Source: Dichotomocladium elegans
Lineage: Eukaryota > Mucoromycota > Mucoromycetes > Mucorales > Lichtheimiaceae
Assembly (NCBI GenBank): GCA_025716815.1
Contig: JAIXMN010000055.1
Location: 1 to 64,000 of the forward strand
Length of the DNA stretch: 64,000 bases
Direction of reading: 5' to 3'
The notes below the pieces were generated by a model, which was given only the letters and a program-made list of their open reading frames with translations, searched no databases and was not told where the DNA came from. A program made the position numbers and the translations under genes. The stretch's first letter is position 1, and each line of letters opens with the position of its first letter. Positions 10,801 to 19,353 of the stretch are shown here, piece by piece.

Positions 10801-11242
10801 TCTGATTGTTGGTAATTCGCCAAGTATCGAGATCCCAATCGGGTACTGGCTTCAGTTGTTTGATCCAGTCGCGGCCAAGGATAAGATCGAACTTAGTATC
10901 GAGGACATAGGCAGGTACATCATGTATGAGGCCGCCGGCGTTGAGTGAAAGCGTGACGGCTTCTTGGATCGTCAGTGTATGCCCACCAGCTGTTTCTACC
11001 TGACGACTGGTCACTTGTTGCTTTGGGAGACCCTTAACTACGTTTGGTGCGACATATGTGCCCGTTGCTCCGCTGTCCAGTAGTACCTCGACCCGCCGCC
11101 CATTGCAAACCATCTCATACAGAGGCAATTGCGTTTGCTTTATTGAGTATAACGATTCTATGTGATTGAGATCGTTTTGCGCATTTGTTAAGCGCGGTTC
11201 CACTGGCGTGTTAGGAGAGTCCGGTTGTAACAGTACAGGCAC
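7796..11242 (-). CDS. Pol of element C (1148 aa, open)
   Basis: Aspartic protease (VLLDSGATGTYV, DSG about 56-58; VLDTKFDLILGRDW about 113-126), reverse transcriptase (about 250-430, YLDD at 394-397), RNase H (FVIETDASDFGSGAVLLQ, TDHHPLRYF), integrase zinc domain (GFGHAG...CKQCQ), DDE core ([30 protein letters not shown]) and a GPY/F-like module (WKGPYVI). No chromodomain seen. The upstream end is a GTG at 11242 because a solo LTR starts there. The native N-terminus and the link to Gag lie beyond that insertion. The C-terminus (EGVLSWPESDSHII) runs 35 nt into the 3' LTR. Position 7808-7840 also reads open in other frames, but only this one matches relatives. Confidence 0.93.
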   Translation of the reverse strand: MPVLLQPDSPNTPVEPRLTNAQNDLNHIESLYSIKQTQLPLYEMVCNGRRVEVLLDSGATGTYVAPNVVKGLPKQQVTSRQVETAGGHTLTIQEAVTLSLNAGGLIHDVPAYVLDTKFDLILGRDWIKQLKPVPDWDLDTWRITNNQTDYILRPKFQREIPELSYLISHRQIERLTNQKQITEMFLLHINSSIDPSGQGIPDEATKVQALVKEYPDVFQDQLPGLPPEREVTHVIDTGNAEPINRQPYKMSPRELDELRKQLDELLQLRLIRPSTSPWGAPCLFVRKKDGSLRLCIDYRALNAVTKRNSHPLPRIDECLERLSGAKFFSSIDLRSGYHQVRIRDEDIPKTAFNTRYGSFEWRLLSFGLSNAPRAFQTIMNCTLGDCVDKFALVYLDDVLIYSKTEEEHSKHVREVLNRLHKAQLIANLKKCSFFKNELEFLGYRLSAQGILPSAKKVKAIKDWPRPTNVQEVRQFIGLGSHYRHFIQDFASIASPLTDLTKGAGAKKRAIQWSDACEAAFAELKTRLSNALVLQAPDQDRPFVIETDASDFGSGAVLLQEGPDKLWRPVAFESKKFSEEERRYPAQERELLAILHALRTWHCFVDGRPYVVYTDHHPLRYFRSQRKPTPRLTRWIAELELYDPDVQYKPGRENNVPDALSRRDGPECQAADKSMEPDYLYAAAVKSIQESDWPRFYTLAESEWPPIYKDLLHKHQDRFVCRNGQVFRKVKIGTAIEEIRYALFARRADIVQGFHQGFGHAGRMTVHDLIKKRWWWPDMKNDIQHWLKDCKQCQLAANADKNTHHGPMRLRDVPPVFSRWHLDFIGELPTTTKGNRWILVAVDYTSNWTIARAVLEATGPAIANFLFNEIVMRFSCPAEIVTDRSANFRSKVLNTYLGRMKINHQLTSAFHPRSNGKVERTNGILKQMLRKYVDGAVSKWDEFLETAVFACQVRKHRTTGLSPYYLVYGTEPRLPGDVLPPFIVTTTTSDAEKIADTRLPELLRLREARAAAVEKLSANAKRDKAIWDAILKPQVFAVGDHVLMRHEQKLSLEYNWKGPYVITARNLDTDIYQLKDMNGVPYRSWVHTDRLHPIHLPPAAPSPTMWYDPASSRTSDRRSLNFLSSQLLADDQQSREGVLSWPESDSHII

Positions 11243-11646
11243 TGTTGTGCGAGTACTTACAAAGAGCGTCTGATATACAGCGTGGAGGAAGCGCGAACGC
11301 GACGAGAAGAACGATGATTATAATAATACAACGTGGGGATGCCCGACGTCACAGGGCATCCTTGTTTATATAGTAAACAGTAGCGGGGTAATTACAGTGG
11401 TATACATATAGGATCGTCGTACAGAGAAAGTGAGTGTGGTACATAATGTCGTCGCCGGAGATGCGGTCTTGATCGTGATCGTTATCCTTGTAGTATCTTG
11501 GTCGTCGGTCAAGAGTGACCCGTCACTGTAGCTACTGCTACACCGGTACTTCTTGTGCGTCGTTGGTGGCTTGATACCTGGGGGCAGTGTCGGTGTAATC
11601 GGCAGGAAGGTCGTCCATAGTGGTGTCGGTGTGTATCGTTTTATCA
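11243..11646 (-). repeat. Solo LTR of another family in the gag-pol junction of C (404 bp)
   Basis: On the minus strand it starts TGATAAAACG and ends CGCACAACA. GCAC flanks it on both sides (11239-11242 and 11648-11651, with one extra base at 11647; as 5-mers GGCAC/TGCAC). Other elements of the group have no such sequence between gag and pol. It contains a TATATAAACA box followed within a few bases by a hairpin (stem GGATGCCC/GGGCATCC, loop with TGACGTC) at 11337-11361. No coding role seen. Confidence 0.75.
11337..11361 (-). promoter_or_regulatory. Hairpin with CRE-like loop just downstream of an LTR TATA box
   Basis: GGATGCCC-9 nt-GGGCATCC forms a perfect 8-bp stem. The loop includes the ATF/CREB-like TGACGTC. 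On the minus strand it lies right after TATATAAACA, where the transcription start of this LTR should be. The function is inferred only. Confidence 0.45.
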
Positions 11647-11689
11647 TGCACAGCGTTGAGGGATGGCAAGGCGCGCGTCCGGGGCCCCT

Positions 11690-12871
11690 TCAGTCCGAAC
11701 GCGCCTCCTCTTTTAAATCGCTAGTATATGATGAGGAGCGGGGGGCAGAGGAGCACGTTCGTGCAATATGGCCAACACCTCCGCAGTTGAAGCATCGTTT
11801 GTTAGAGACGCGGTTAGGTCCTTGGCGTGGCATTGGGTCGACCCGATGGTGACCTTGATGGCCTGACGAAGAGCGCCACTGACGTTGGTTAGTGGGCCTG
11901 TCGCGCGAGAAACGGCCTTGTATCGCATCCAGGTCCATCGGCGTGGGTCCCTCGTGGTGTGTGGTACCATGCGGAGTATGGTCGTGTGTGGCACCAGTAT
12001 AATCGTGCATCGTATCGCGGATTCTGCGAGCGTATTCTTGGATGGACTCATAAGATTCTGCAGCATTATAGGCATCTACAAGTGAAGCTGGTCGTTGCAT
12101 GGAGACTTGCATGCAGGCTTCGTAGGTCAGTCCTCGAATAAAGTAGTGGATGGCCTCACCTACTCCCATTTCTGGGAGTTCCAGCATTATGTCGCGGAAT
12201 GCAACAATGTATTCGCGAATAGTACCGGAAGACGTGGTGGTTTGGTGCAGCTTCATGAGTTTATTGCGGGCAATGTCTTGCGAATTATGAGGCTTGAATT
12301 CTTGGCGGAAAGCAGTTTTGAAAGCGTGCCAAGTCTTCGGTGTTCGGTTGGTTAGGCTGTCGTCGGGGTCGATCGTGGTTTCGAGATGGCGCCACCAGGT
12401 GGCTGCGCCGCAACGTAAAAGGCTCGAGGCGTAGGACACCTTCCCTTTGTCGTTGAGGCTGGTGCAGTCAAGATATTTCTCAACCATATGTAGCCAGGCT
12501 TCTACTGTGGCAGTCGAGCGTGTTCCACTGAAAGTGTCTGGTTGAACAGGTTTGACACCCGTGTAATTGTTGGCAGTCGATTCGCGCAATGCTTTTAATT
12601 CCTCTTGTTGGGATTGCATCTGTACGAGCATTCTTTGGATTGTTTCGAGTAGGTTCTTATTTTCCATGGCGGCAATTACGGTCTTGACTATCGCTTGGGC
12701 TCTTGTTTTAAGTGTGGCAAGGTTGTTCGGATTAAAAGTAGTGCGTTCGCCTACGGGGATATGTATCTGATCGGAGTTCGTGCGGTATTGTTCTTGGTAT
12801 TCCTGTGGAAGAAGCTCGTAGACGTATTCTTGTATGACAAATTTCTTTTGTTGGTCGGAGGTAAATGGCAT
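11690..12871 (-). CDS. Gag of element C (393 aa)
   Basis: Starts at an ATG that overlaps the primer-binding site (MPFTSDQQKKFVIQEYVYEL...). An N-terminal module of about 80 residues is shared with Gag of F (KF/KYxIQEYVYELLP..., followed by FNPNNLATLKTRAQA). Then a Gln-rich probable coiled coil (MLVQMQSQQEELKALRE), the gag core ([60 protein letters not shown]) and one CCHC knuckle CFNCGGVGHIARTC at about 360-373. Open throughout. Forms the particle and binds RNA. Confidence 0.92.
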   Translation of the reverse strand: MPFTSDQQKKFVIQEYVYELLPQEYQEQYRTNSDQIHIPVGERTTFNPNNLATLKTRAQAIVKTVIAAMENKNLLETIQRMLVQMQSQQEELKALRESTANNYTGVKPVQPDTFSGTRSTATVEAWLHMVEKYLDCTSLNDKGKVSYASSLLRCGAATWWRHLETTIDPDDSLTNRTPKTWHAFKTAFRQEFKPHNSQDIARNKLMKLHQTTTSSGTIREYIVAFRDIMLELPEMGVGEAIHYFIRGLTYEACMQVSMQRPASLVDAYNAAESYESIQEYARRIRDTMHDYTGATHDHTPHGTTHHEGPTPMDLDAIQGRFSRDRPTNQRQWRSSSGHQGHHRVDPMPRQGPNRVSNKRCFNCGGVGHIARTCSSAPRSSSYTSDLKEEARSD

Positions 12872-12880
12872 CAGCTACCA
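12869..12880 (-). other. Primer-binding site of element C
   Basis: CATCAGCTACCA on the + strand (TGGTAGCTGATG on the element strand), 2 bp inside the 5' LTR. Its last three bases are the gag ATG. Confidence 0.8.
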
Positions 12881-12882
12881 AT

Positions 12883-13566
12883 TGTCGTTGTCCTGGTCAC
12901 GAAGATCCTTTTGCAATAGACAACGGCGAGTTCACACAGAACTGGAATGTCACTAAGACGATTCAGGGAAATATCAGAAATGAGATATCGTTTATTTAAT
13001 GGAACTATTTGAGTATTTATATGTTTTTCTGTATCTAAAAATGTGTGGCTAATATATATATATAGATTGTGGCTGGGCGTGTATATGGTTTGTGGTAGGC
13101 TTTGGATGTGGTATGTGGCTCAGTAAGCATACTGCACTTTGTACATCCTTGAGAGTCTTACAAAATAAATTAGATTATGTGACTATCTGATTCTGTCGTG
13201 GACTGATCGTGCGAGTCACGTGGCATGAATGTAAAGATTTTGCATCATGCATATGCACGCTAGAATGACCTGATCCCATCACCCTCAGGCACATGCCCGC
13301 AATGTATGCATATGCATACATTATGTCGCTATGGCCTGACAAGCTCTACATGGCGTGACATATCTTTTACATAACCTCTATGGATATCCAATGTATAACA
13401 AAGTATAAATATCAAACTAGTAATATAGAATAAAGGACATCATCATTTTGGATCGATCGCTATCTTCCGAATCGTCTTAGTGACATTCACTGTTCTGTGT
13501 GAACCCGTCGTTGTCCCCAGTAAAAGGATCTCAGTGACCAAGGCAACCACAATTCTGGCCACGACA
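12883..13566 (-). repeat. 5' LTR of element C, split by a nested solo LTR
   Basis: Segments 12883-13193 and 13556-13566 together with one ATTC make the same 322 bp as the 3' LTR. The insert 13194-13551 is flanked by ATTC (13190-13193, 13552-13555). Confidence 0.9.
13194..13551 (+). repeat. Solo LTR (358 bp) nested in the 5' LTR of C
   Basis: Starts TGTCGTGGACTG, ends AAGGCAACCACA, with 4-bp duplication ATTC. It has a TATAAATATC box near 13403 and an AATAAAGGAC signal near 13429. Its R-U5 end resembles those of C and F (CCGAATCGTCTTAGTGACATTC region), so it is from a related Ty3 family in the opposite orientation. It contains a perfect 22-bp palindrome at 13301-13322 built on TGCATATGCA. Confidence 0.88.
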
Positions 13567-13574
13567 AAATAACT

Positions 13575-13868
13575 TGTCGTGTAATTGGCGGATCAGACCG
13601 TAGCCAGGAACAGACAAGTAGAAGATATGATAAGATGCCCTTTTATTGTTTGTAACAGAGGGGAGTATTTATATGTTTTTCTAGCTGTTGTGGTGATGCC
13701 AAATATAAGGCAATGGTTACGTGGCATGTTGAGGGATGACTACGTGTTCAATGGAGAGGAGACTACGTGTTGGCGGCGACGTGGGTTAACGAGAGGCGAC
13801 TACGTGTTCGAACGGCAACAATGGTGTGGTTACTAAAAAGGGAAATCCCGCCGAGTCCGACTACGACA
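13575..13868 (-). repeat. 3' LTR of element D (294 bp)
   Basis: Reads TGTCGTGTAATTGGCGG...CCGACTACGACA on the + strand. It is preceded on the element strand by the purine tract GGGAGGGGGG. Confidence 0.93.
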
Positions 13869-16800
13869 GTACCCCCCTCCCAGATTGTTGATCGTCCTCG
13901 AGCAACACATTCAGTAGGCCAGCGGCTTGCATATGGCGACGTTCGGCAGCATGTGCAGCAGTGGGGTCATACCAGGGATCTACGGGAGGACTGGAATTGA
14001 CATGGATGGGGCGTAACTGATCAGTGTGAACCCAAGATGGGTAGACTTGGCCATGGAGATCCTGGAGGTGATAAATGTCGGAATCAGGTTTCGTGGCGAT
14101 AACCTTATATGGGCCTTTCCAGTTAAACTCAAGGCTCAACTTGTTTTCATGCCGCATCAAAACGTGATCACCAATGGAAAAAGTTTGCGGCTTTAAGTTG
14201 GCATCCCACCGAGCCTTATCCTTGGCAGCATTGTCTTGGAGTCGACGTTTGGCGAGTAAGCGCGCTTCGCGCAATCGACGAACCTCAGGCACGCGACCAG
14301 ACACAGCAGGTACTTCTTCAGTGTCACCGGCAGCGGACACAACAAAGGGACGTAAATGATCGCCAGGTAAGCGAGGCTCGACACCGTACACCAAGAAATA
14401 TGGACTAAATCCAGTAGTACGATGTTTGCGGACGCGACAAGCAAAAACGGCAGGCTCCACAAACTGGTCCCAGTGGTGAATACGACCTTGAGTATATTTG
14501 CGTAACATTTGTTTCAGAATGCCGTTGGTCCGCTCCACCTTGGCATTGGTCCTTGGGTGGAAAGCACTTGTATAAATGTGATTGACCTTGATACGACCCA
14601 GGTAGTTGGCCAACACCTTGGACATAAAATTAGCACCGCGGTCTGTACAGATTTCTTCGGGGCAGCCGAAAGGTAAAACGATCTCCTCATAAATAAAGTC
14701 GGCGATGGCCTCACCAGTGGCATCAGATACGGCACGAGCAATGGTCCAGTTTGTGGCATAGTCGACAGCAACAAGCAACCAGCGATTACCTTTGGCTGTA
14801 GTTGGTAGTTCGCCCACAAAGTCTAAATGCCATCGAGAGAAAACGGGCGGCACCTCCAAAGGTTTCATAGGTGCATGATGGACATGGCGATCAGTCTTGG
14901 CAGCGAGTTGGCACTGCTGGCACGAGGCCAACCAGTCTTGGATATCTCTTCGCATATCTGGCCACCACCAATGCTTGTGCATCAGGTCATACACCATGGT
15001 TTTTCCCGCGTGGCCGAACGACTTGTGGAATTGCTCGACCAAGTCTGCGCGACGAGCAAACAATACGTAGCGCACTTCTTGAATATCGTCACCGATCCGA
15101 AGTTTACGATAGACCTGATCATTGCGCACTGCAAACTTGTCCTTATGTTTTTCGAGCAGATCCTTGTACATGGGTGGCCACTTGTTGTCGGCGAGGGCAT
15201 AAAACTTTGGCCAGTCAGATTCTTGCACTGCCTTGACTGCGTAGAGGAACTCCGGTTCCAAACTTGTTTCCTTGGTGACACACTCAGGGCCATCCCGTCT
15301 GGACAGCAGATCGGGTATGTGGTTGTCCTTACCGGGTTTGTATTGGATATCCGGGTCGTACAGTTCCAGCTCGGCAATCCATCTGGTCAGGCGAGGCGTT
15401 GGCTTGGTTTGGGTCCAGAAATACTTCAGTGGATGGTGATCGGTGAACACTGTGTAACGTCGGCCTTCGACGAAGCAACGCCAGGTCCGCAGGGCATGAA
15501 GGATGGCCAGCAACTCCCTTTCTTGGACAGGATAGTTCCGCTCGGCAGCAGAAAGCTTCTTAGACTCAAAGGCTAATGGGTGCATTGCACCATCAGGTCC
15601 GCGTTGTAGTAGCACAGCGCCCACACCAAAGTCAGAAGCATCCGTCTCAATCACATACGGGGCTGCTGGGTTTGGTGGCAACAAAATGGGTGCGTCACTC
15701 ATGCGGGTCTTGATTTCCTCAAACGCGCGCTGGCAGTCCGGAGTCCATTTGATTGACCTTTTCTTTGCTCCTGTACCCTTTGTCAAGTCTGTCAGAGGCG
15801 ACGCAATGGCAGCGAAATCGCGAATGAAGCGTCGATAGTGCGAACCGAGACCAACAAACTGACGAACTTCCTGTACATTTGTGGGGACCGGCCAGTCCTT
15901 GATTGCTTGCACTTTTTTCTGCGACGGACGGATACCACGCGCCGACACCTGATAGCCGACAAACTCCAGCTCGGTCTTGTTGAATTCGCATTTCTTCAAG
16001 TTGGCTATCAGCTTTGCTTGGCGAAGCCGTTCCAATATCTGATGAACATGACGGTAATGCTCTTCTTCGGTCTTGCTGTATATCAGGATATCGTCCAAAT
16101 ACACGAGAGCGAACTCATCCAGACAATCTCCAAGAACCGAGTTCATCAGTTTTTGGAACGTAGGCGGCGCGTTAGTCAGACCAAAGGGCAACACCAAAAA
16201 TTCATATTGACCATAACGTGTATTAAAAGCCGTCTTGGGTACATCGGCATCCTTGATTTTTACCTGGTGATACCCACTCTTGAGGTCGATACTTGAAAAG
16301 TAGCGGGCTCCTCCAAGTCGCTCGAGGCACTCGTCGATTCTTGGCAAAGGGTGTGAGTTACGGCGCGTGACTCGATTTACTGCGCGATAGTCGATGCATA
16401 AACGCATGCTTCCATCCTTCTTGCGCACAAACAGCACTGGTGCACCCCATGGCGACGCACTTGGTCGAATCAGACGCAGATCCAATAGTTCCTTTAATTG
16501 ACGCCGCAGCTCGTCCAGTTCCAAAGGACTCATCTTGTACGGAGGTCGAGAGATTGGCGGTGAGTCACCAGTGTCAATGACGTGCTCCACATTGCGATCT
16601 GGTGGTAGTCCCGGTAACTGGTCTTGAAACACGTCGTTGAACTCGGACACCAGTATCGCGAACTTGCTTTCTCCCGTGGTCCTAGCCGTTGTGTCATCTG
16701 ACCAGACAAAGCACAGAAACACATCGTCAATTCCTTTTCCATGCTCCAGACGTTGGACCTGACGATGAGATATGAGGTAAGCAAGGTCAGGAATATCGCG

Positions 16801-17286
16801 CTTGTGCTTCGGACGTAGGACATATTCGTGCTGCCCCTTGTGAATGCGCCAGGTATCTAGTTCCCAGTTGGGCATCGGCTGGATGGTCTTGAGCCAATCA
16901 CGCCCGAGGATTACGTCGAACTTGGTGTCGAGGACGTACGCCATGGTCTGATGGCGAAAGCCTTGCGCATCCAGGGAGAGTGTCGCTTGCTTATCGATCA
17001 ACATGACGTAGCCACCAGCAGTTTCGACATCGCGACCAGGTACAGCATGGACAGGCAGTCCATTTGCTACTCGCGGAGCGACGTACGAGCCAGTAGCACC
17101 AGAATCGATCAACACATCAACAGCACGACCATTGCATAACATCGAATATAGGGGCAAATCCGTTTGTTTAATTGAGAGCAATGAATCAAGATACTGTTTA
17201 TCCTCCTCTATGGTTTTGTGTAAGTCCAATGAATCTTGATCTAGTTCGTCGGACAAATCGATCAGTGGGCCTTCGCGATCGACCAC
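13861..17286 (-). CDS. Pol of element D (1141 aa, open)
   Basis: The upstream end is a GTG (17286), not an ATG; Pol is probably made by frameshifting from Gag. Aspartic protease (DVLIDSGATGSYV, DSG 61-63; [14 protein letters not shown]), reverse transcriptase with YLDD near 395, RNase H ([27 protein letters not shown]), integrase zinc domain (HKSFGHAG, CQQCQ), DDE core (HLDFVGEL, ICTDRGANFMSKVL, KVERTNGILKQML), and a GPY/F-like module. It ends with TAG 13861-13863 inside the LTR. Unlike copy A it keeps the TDRG motif. Confidence 0.93.
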   Translation of the reverse strand: MVDREGPLIDLSDELDQDSLDLHKTIEEDKQYLDSLLSIKQTDLPLYSMLCNGRAVDVLIDSGATGSYVAPRVANGLPVHAVPGRDVETAGGYVMLIDKQATLSLDAQGFRHQTMAYVLDTKFDVILGRDWLKTIQPMPNWELDTWRIHKGQHEYVLRPKHKRDIPDLAYLISHRQVQRLEHGKGIDDVFLCFVWSDDTTARTTGESKFAILVSEFNDVFQDQLPGLPPDRNVEHVIDTGDSPPISRPPYKMSPLELDELRRQLKELLDLRLIRPSASPWGAPVLFVRKKDGSMRLCIDYRAVNRVTRRNSHPLPRIDECLERLGGARYFSSIDLKSGYHQVKIKDADVPKTAFNTRYGQYEFLVLPFGLTNAPPTFQKLMNSVLGDCLDEFALVYLDDILIYSKTEEEHYRHVHQILERLRQAKLIANLKKCEFNKTELEFVGYQVSARGIRPSQKKVQAIKDWPVPTNVQEVRQFVGLGSHYRRFIRDFAAIASPLTDLTKGTGAKKRSIKWTPDCQRAFEEIKTRMSDAPILLPPNPAAPYVIETDASDFGVGAVLLQRGPDGAMHPLAFESKKLSAAERNYPVQERELLAILHALRTWRCFVEGRRYTVFTDHHPLKYFWTQTKPTPRLTRWIAELELYDPDIQYKPGKDNHIPDLLSRRDGPECVTKETSLEPEFLYAVKAVQESDWPKFYALADNKWPPMYKDLLEKHKDKFAVRNDQVYRKLRIGDDIQEVRYVLFARRADLVEQFHKSFGHAGKTMVYDLMHKHWWWPDMRRDIQDWLASCQQCQLAAKTDRHVHHAPMKPLEVPPVFSRWHLDFVGELPTTAKGNRWLLVAVDYATNWTIARAVSDATGEAIADFIYEEIVLPFGCPEEICTDRGANFMSKVLANYLGRIKVNHIYTSAFHPRTNAKVERTNGILKQMLRKYTQGRIHHWDQFVEPAVFACRVRKHRTTGFSPYFLVYGVEPRLPGDHLRPFVVSAAGDTEEVPAVSGRVPEVRRLREARLLAKRRLQDNAAKDKARWDANLKPQTFSIGDHVLMRHENKLSLEFNWKGPYKVIATKPDSDIYHLQDLHGQVYPSWVHTDQLRPIHVNSSPPVDPWYDPTAAHAAERRHMQAAGLLNVLLEDDQQSGRGVLS

Positions 17287-17348
17287 AGGTGGGGCCTCCT
17301 TGACAACGTTGAGGGATGGGTTTACTGAATGGCGCGGCGGAACTCCCT

Positions 17349-18428
17349 CTAATCCCGTCGCGCTGGGCCTTTTCCCTGGTATTGGCGGCCTTGACCATGA
17401 GCTTGATTAAAACGGCGACGAGACGAACAGTTGCGCGCGATGTGCCCTAAGCCGCCACAGTTGTAGCAATCCTTGTCGTCGTCATTGCTGTTGTGGGAGC
17501 TGCGCTGGCGCTGGTTGATATTTCTGCGACCGGGTGCGTGCCATTGGCTTGATCCTCTTGGGCGGATAGCATCCAAGTCCATTGGCGCCACACCAGAGGA
17601 GCGGAGATATTCGGGGACGGGGTTAGTCATATGTGCCTGGTGCGCCGGTGCGATTGGTTGTGAGTTTTGGAAAAAGCCTTGGGACATTGGTTGCGCGCTT
17701 TCAAATGCTAGCGCCAGCCTTATGGCATCCGCAGATGTAGCGGGGAACTGGGTAGCAACGTGGAGTCTGACGTGTGGTTGCAGATTGGGACGAAACGATC
17801 CAGTGCCTCGTCGTCGGTCATGTTTTGCAGCGAAGCACAGACGGACTGGAATTGTGCTACGTAGGTCGCCACCGTACCCGATTGTTGTAAAGCTGCGAGT
17901 CTATCCCTTGCTAATTGCGGTGCATTTGGGGGACTATACGCCGTCAGAATTCGTTTCTTGAAATCGCTCCACTCGTGATGTCCCCCGTACATTCTTGTTG
18001 TCGAAACCACACCTCCGCTTCTCCTCGCAGCAACGTAGCAGCATAATCGACCCACTGGTACTCCTCGAGTTTTGCCATCTCGAGATAACGTTCCACTGAT
18101 CGCACCCAACTTTGCGCGGCATCTAACGAGTGGTCGCCATTGTACGTGTCTGGTTCACGTATGCGGGCGCGAAAACTGGGGGTCTTAGTGTCCAGTTTGT
18201 CCAAAAGCTTTTGCAACAATTGGACCAAAAGTATATTCGGTCCTGTAGCCGTTCTGGTTCTTGGTTTCCTTGTCTGGGCAAATGTGTGGCCATTGTCCTT
18301 GTTTGTTCCTCGAAGGTAAGTTCGTGTGTTGTCGTGGTTTCGTCGTCCGAGTCCAAAAGGTGGTCTTGAATCTTGCGATATGTTCGAAAATTGGCAGTAT
18401 CAGGCTGTTTTGATTGTCGGTTATTCAT
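17349..18428 (-). pseudogene. Gag of element D, broken by frameshifts
   Basis: The likely start is ATG 18428 (MNNRQSKQPDTANFRTYRK...). The ATG inside the PBS opens only a 5-codon frame. Gag-like pieces occur in successive frames: N-terminus to about 18225 (MNNRQSK...QDRIY), then VQLLQKLLDKLDT...LRGEAEVWFRQQ to about 17950, then FKKRILTAYSPPNAPQLARDRLAAL...NMTDDEALDRFV to about 17730, then the tail with a CCHC knuckle CYNCGGLGHIARNC to 17349. That needs at least three frame changes. D therefore could not make its own full Gag, despite nearly identical LTRs and an open Pol. Confidence 0.8.
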
Positions 18429-18435
18429 CAAGATA

Positions 18436-18447
18436 CATCAGCTACCA
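18436..18447 (-). other. Primer-binding site of element D
   Basis: Same 12-mer as in B, C, F and G, 2 bp inside the LTR. Confidence 0.8.
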
Positions 18448-18449
18448 GT

Positions 18450-18743
18450 TGTCGTGTAATTGGCGGATCAGACCGTAGCCAGGAACAGACAAGTAGAAGA
18501 TATGATAAGATGCCCTTGTATTGTTTGTAACAGAGGGGAGTATTTATATGTTTTTCTAGCTGTTGTGGTGATGCCAAATATAAGGCAATGGTTACGTGGC
18601 ATGTTGAGGGATGACTACGTGTTCAATGGAGAGGAGACTACGTGTTGGCGGCGACGTGGGTTAACGAGAGGCGACTACGTGTTCGAACGGCAACAATGGT
18701 GTGGTTACTAAAAAGGGAAATCCCGCCGAGTCCGACTACGACA
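18450..18743 (-). repeat. 5' LTR of element D (294 bp)
   Basis: Same termini and length as the 3' LTR, with one visible substitution. TATA-like AACATATAAATAC on the element strand. Confidence 0.93.
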
Positions 18744-18821
18744 GCGTACTGCGCCTTGTACGTTCTTGAGAGTCTTACAAAATAAATTAGATTATGTGAC
18801 TATCTGATTCTGGCCACGACA
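18744..18821 (-). repeat. 78-bp fragment of a C-type LTR
   Basis: From GCGTACTGCGCC to CTGGCCACGACA it matches the last 78 bp (in + reading) of the C 3' LTR. It matches the CpG-rich version seen at 7509-7830, not the decayed 5' LTR. The other 244 bp of that LTR are missing where D begins. Confidence 0.85.
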
Positions 18822-18823
18822 TA

Positions 18824-19041
18824 TGTCGTGCATATATTTTGGCGGTTACACCGTAGCCAATAGCAACGACTCAAGCGTAACAATAGAGATAAAGAGTAAC
18901 GGATCGATGATGTTTATTACATGGAAATACTTGGATATTTATACTGTTTTGCTATCTAATAATAATCATGGAGAAGAGAGAGAAAAGGGAAATAGATGTG
19001 GGCTGTGCATACATTGAGAGGGCTATTGTTATTCGTGCACT
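18824..19041 (-). repeat. Solo LTR E, left part (interrupted by F)
   Basis: TGTCGTGCATATATTTTGGCGG... resembles the LTRs of A/D (TTGGCGG...ACCGTAGCC). It is cut at CACT by element F and continues at 24361-24438. Joined length is about 292 bp, close to the 294 bp of A/D. A TATA-like AGTATAAATATCC is present on the minus strand. I see no internal element region beside it, so it is a solo LTR. Confidence 0.8.
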
Positions 19042-19353
19042 TGTCGTCGTCTTGGTCACTAAGATCCTCTTGCTAGAGACAACGACGAGTTCACTAAGAA
19101 CAGAGAATGTCACTAAGACGATTCGGGAAGATAACGACAGATAGATGTCCTTTATTGAATATGAGTAATCGTGATATTTATATGTACTGCTATTTTGGAT
19201 GATAAGATGAGGATATAAAATGGATAGTGATGATGTGGTGAACTGCAATGCGGCGCGCTGCAATACGACGTGCTGCGAGGCGACGCGCTGTCGAAATGAT
19301 ACGATGAATGTTAATGCATTAGTTTGTGTGACCAGCGGTATCTGGCCACGACA
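19042..19353 (-). repeat. 3' LTR of element F (312 bp)
   Basis: Reads TGTCGTCGTCTTGG...TCTGGCCACGACA on the + strand. The U3 part has tandem GCAATGCGGCGCGCTG / GCAATACGACGTGCTG / GCGAGGCGACGCGCTG units (about 19247-19292). Confidence 0.92.

Larger units (their letters stand above)
7509..13566 (-). mobile_element. Ty3-type LTR retrotransposon C, complete, with two nested solo LTRs
   Basis: 3' LTR 7509-7830, pol, solo LTR 11243-11646, gag, PBS 12869-12880, 5' LTR 12883-13566 (itself split by a solo LTR). Without the nested LTR and its duplication both LTRs are 322 bp. A likely target duplication AAATA occurs at 7503-7507 and 13567-13571, one base (C, 7508) away from the lower LTR end. Gag and Pol are both open, so this is the best-preserved coding set in the window apart from the insertion between them. 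Confidence 0.92.
13575..18743 (-). mobile_element. Ty3-type LTR retrotransposon D (same family as A)
   Basis: LTRs 13575-13868 and 18450-18743, both 294 bp; I see one difference between them (TTTTATTG / TTGTATTG). Pol is open, gag has at least three frame breaks. Flanks do not match (AACT before, GCGT after), and an incomplete C-type LTR abuts the right end. So D probably formed by, or took part in, recombination between insertions. Confidence 0.9.

Noticed and set aside
14827..15576. 249-codon open frame on the + strand
   Set aside because: It is antisense to the integrase/RNase H region of Pol of D; the same kind of shadow frame recurs opposite pol in C and F (for example 20348-21058).
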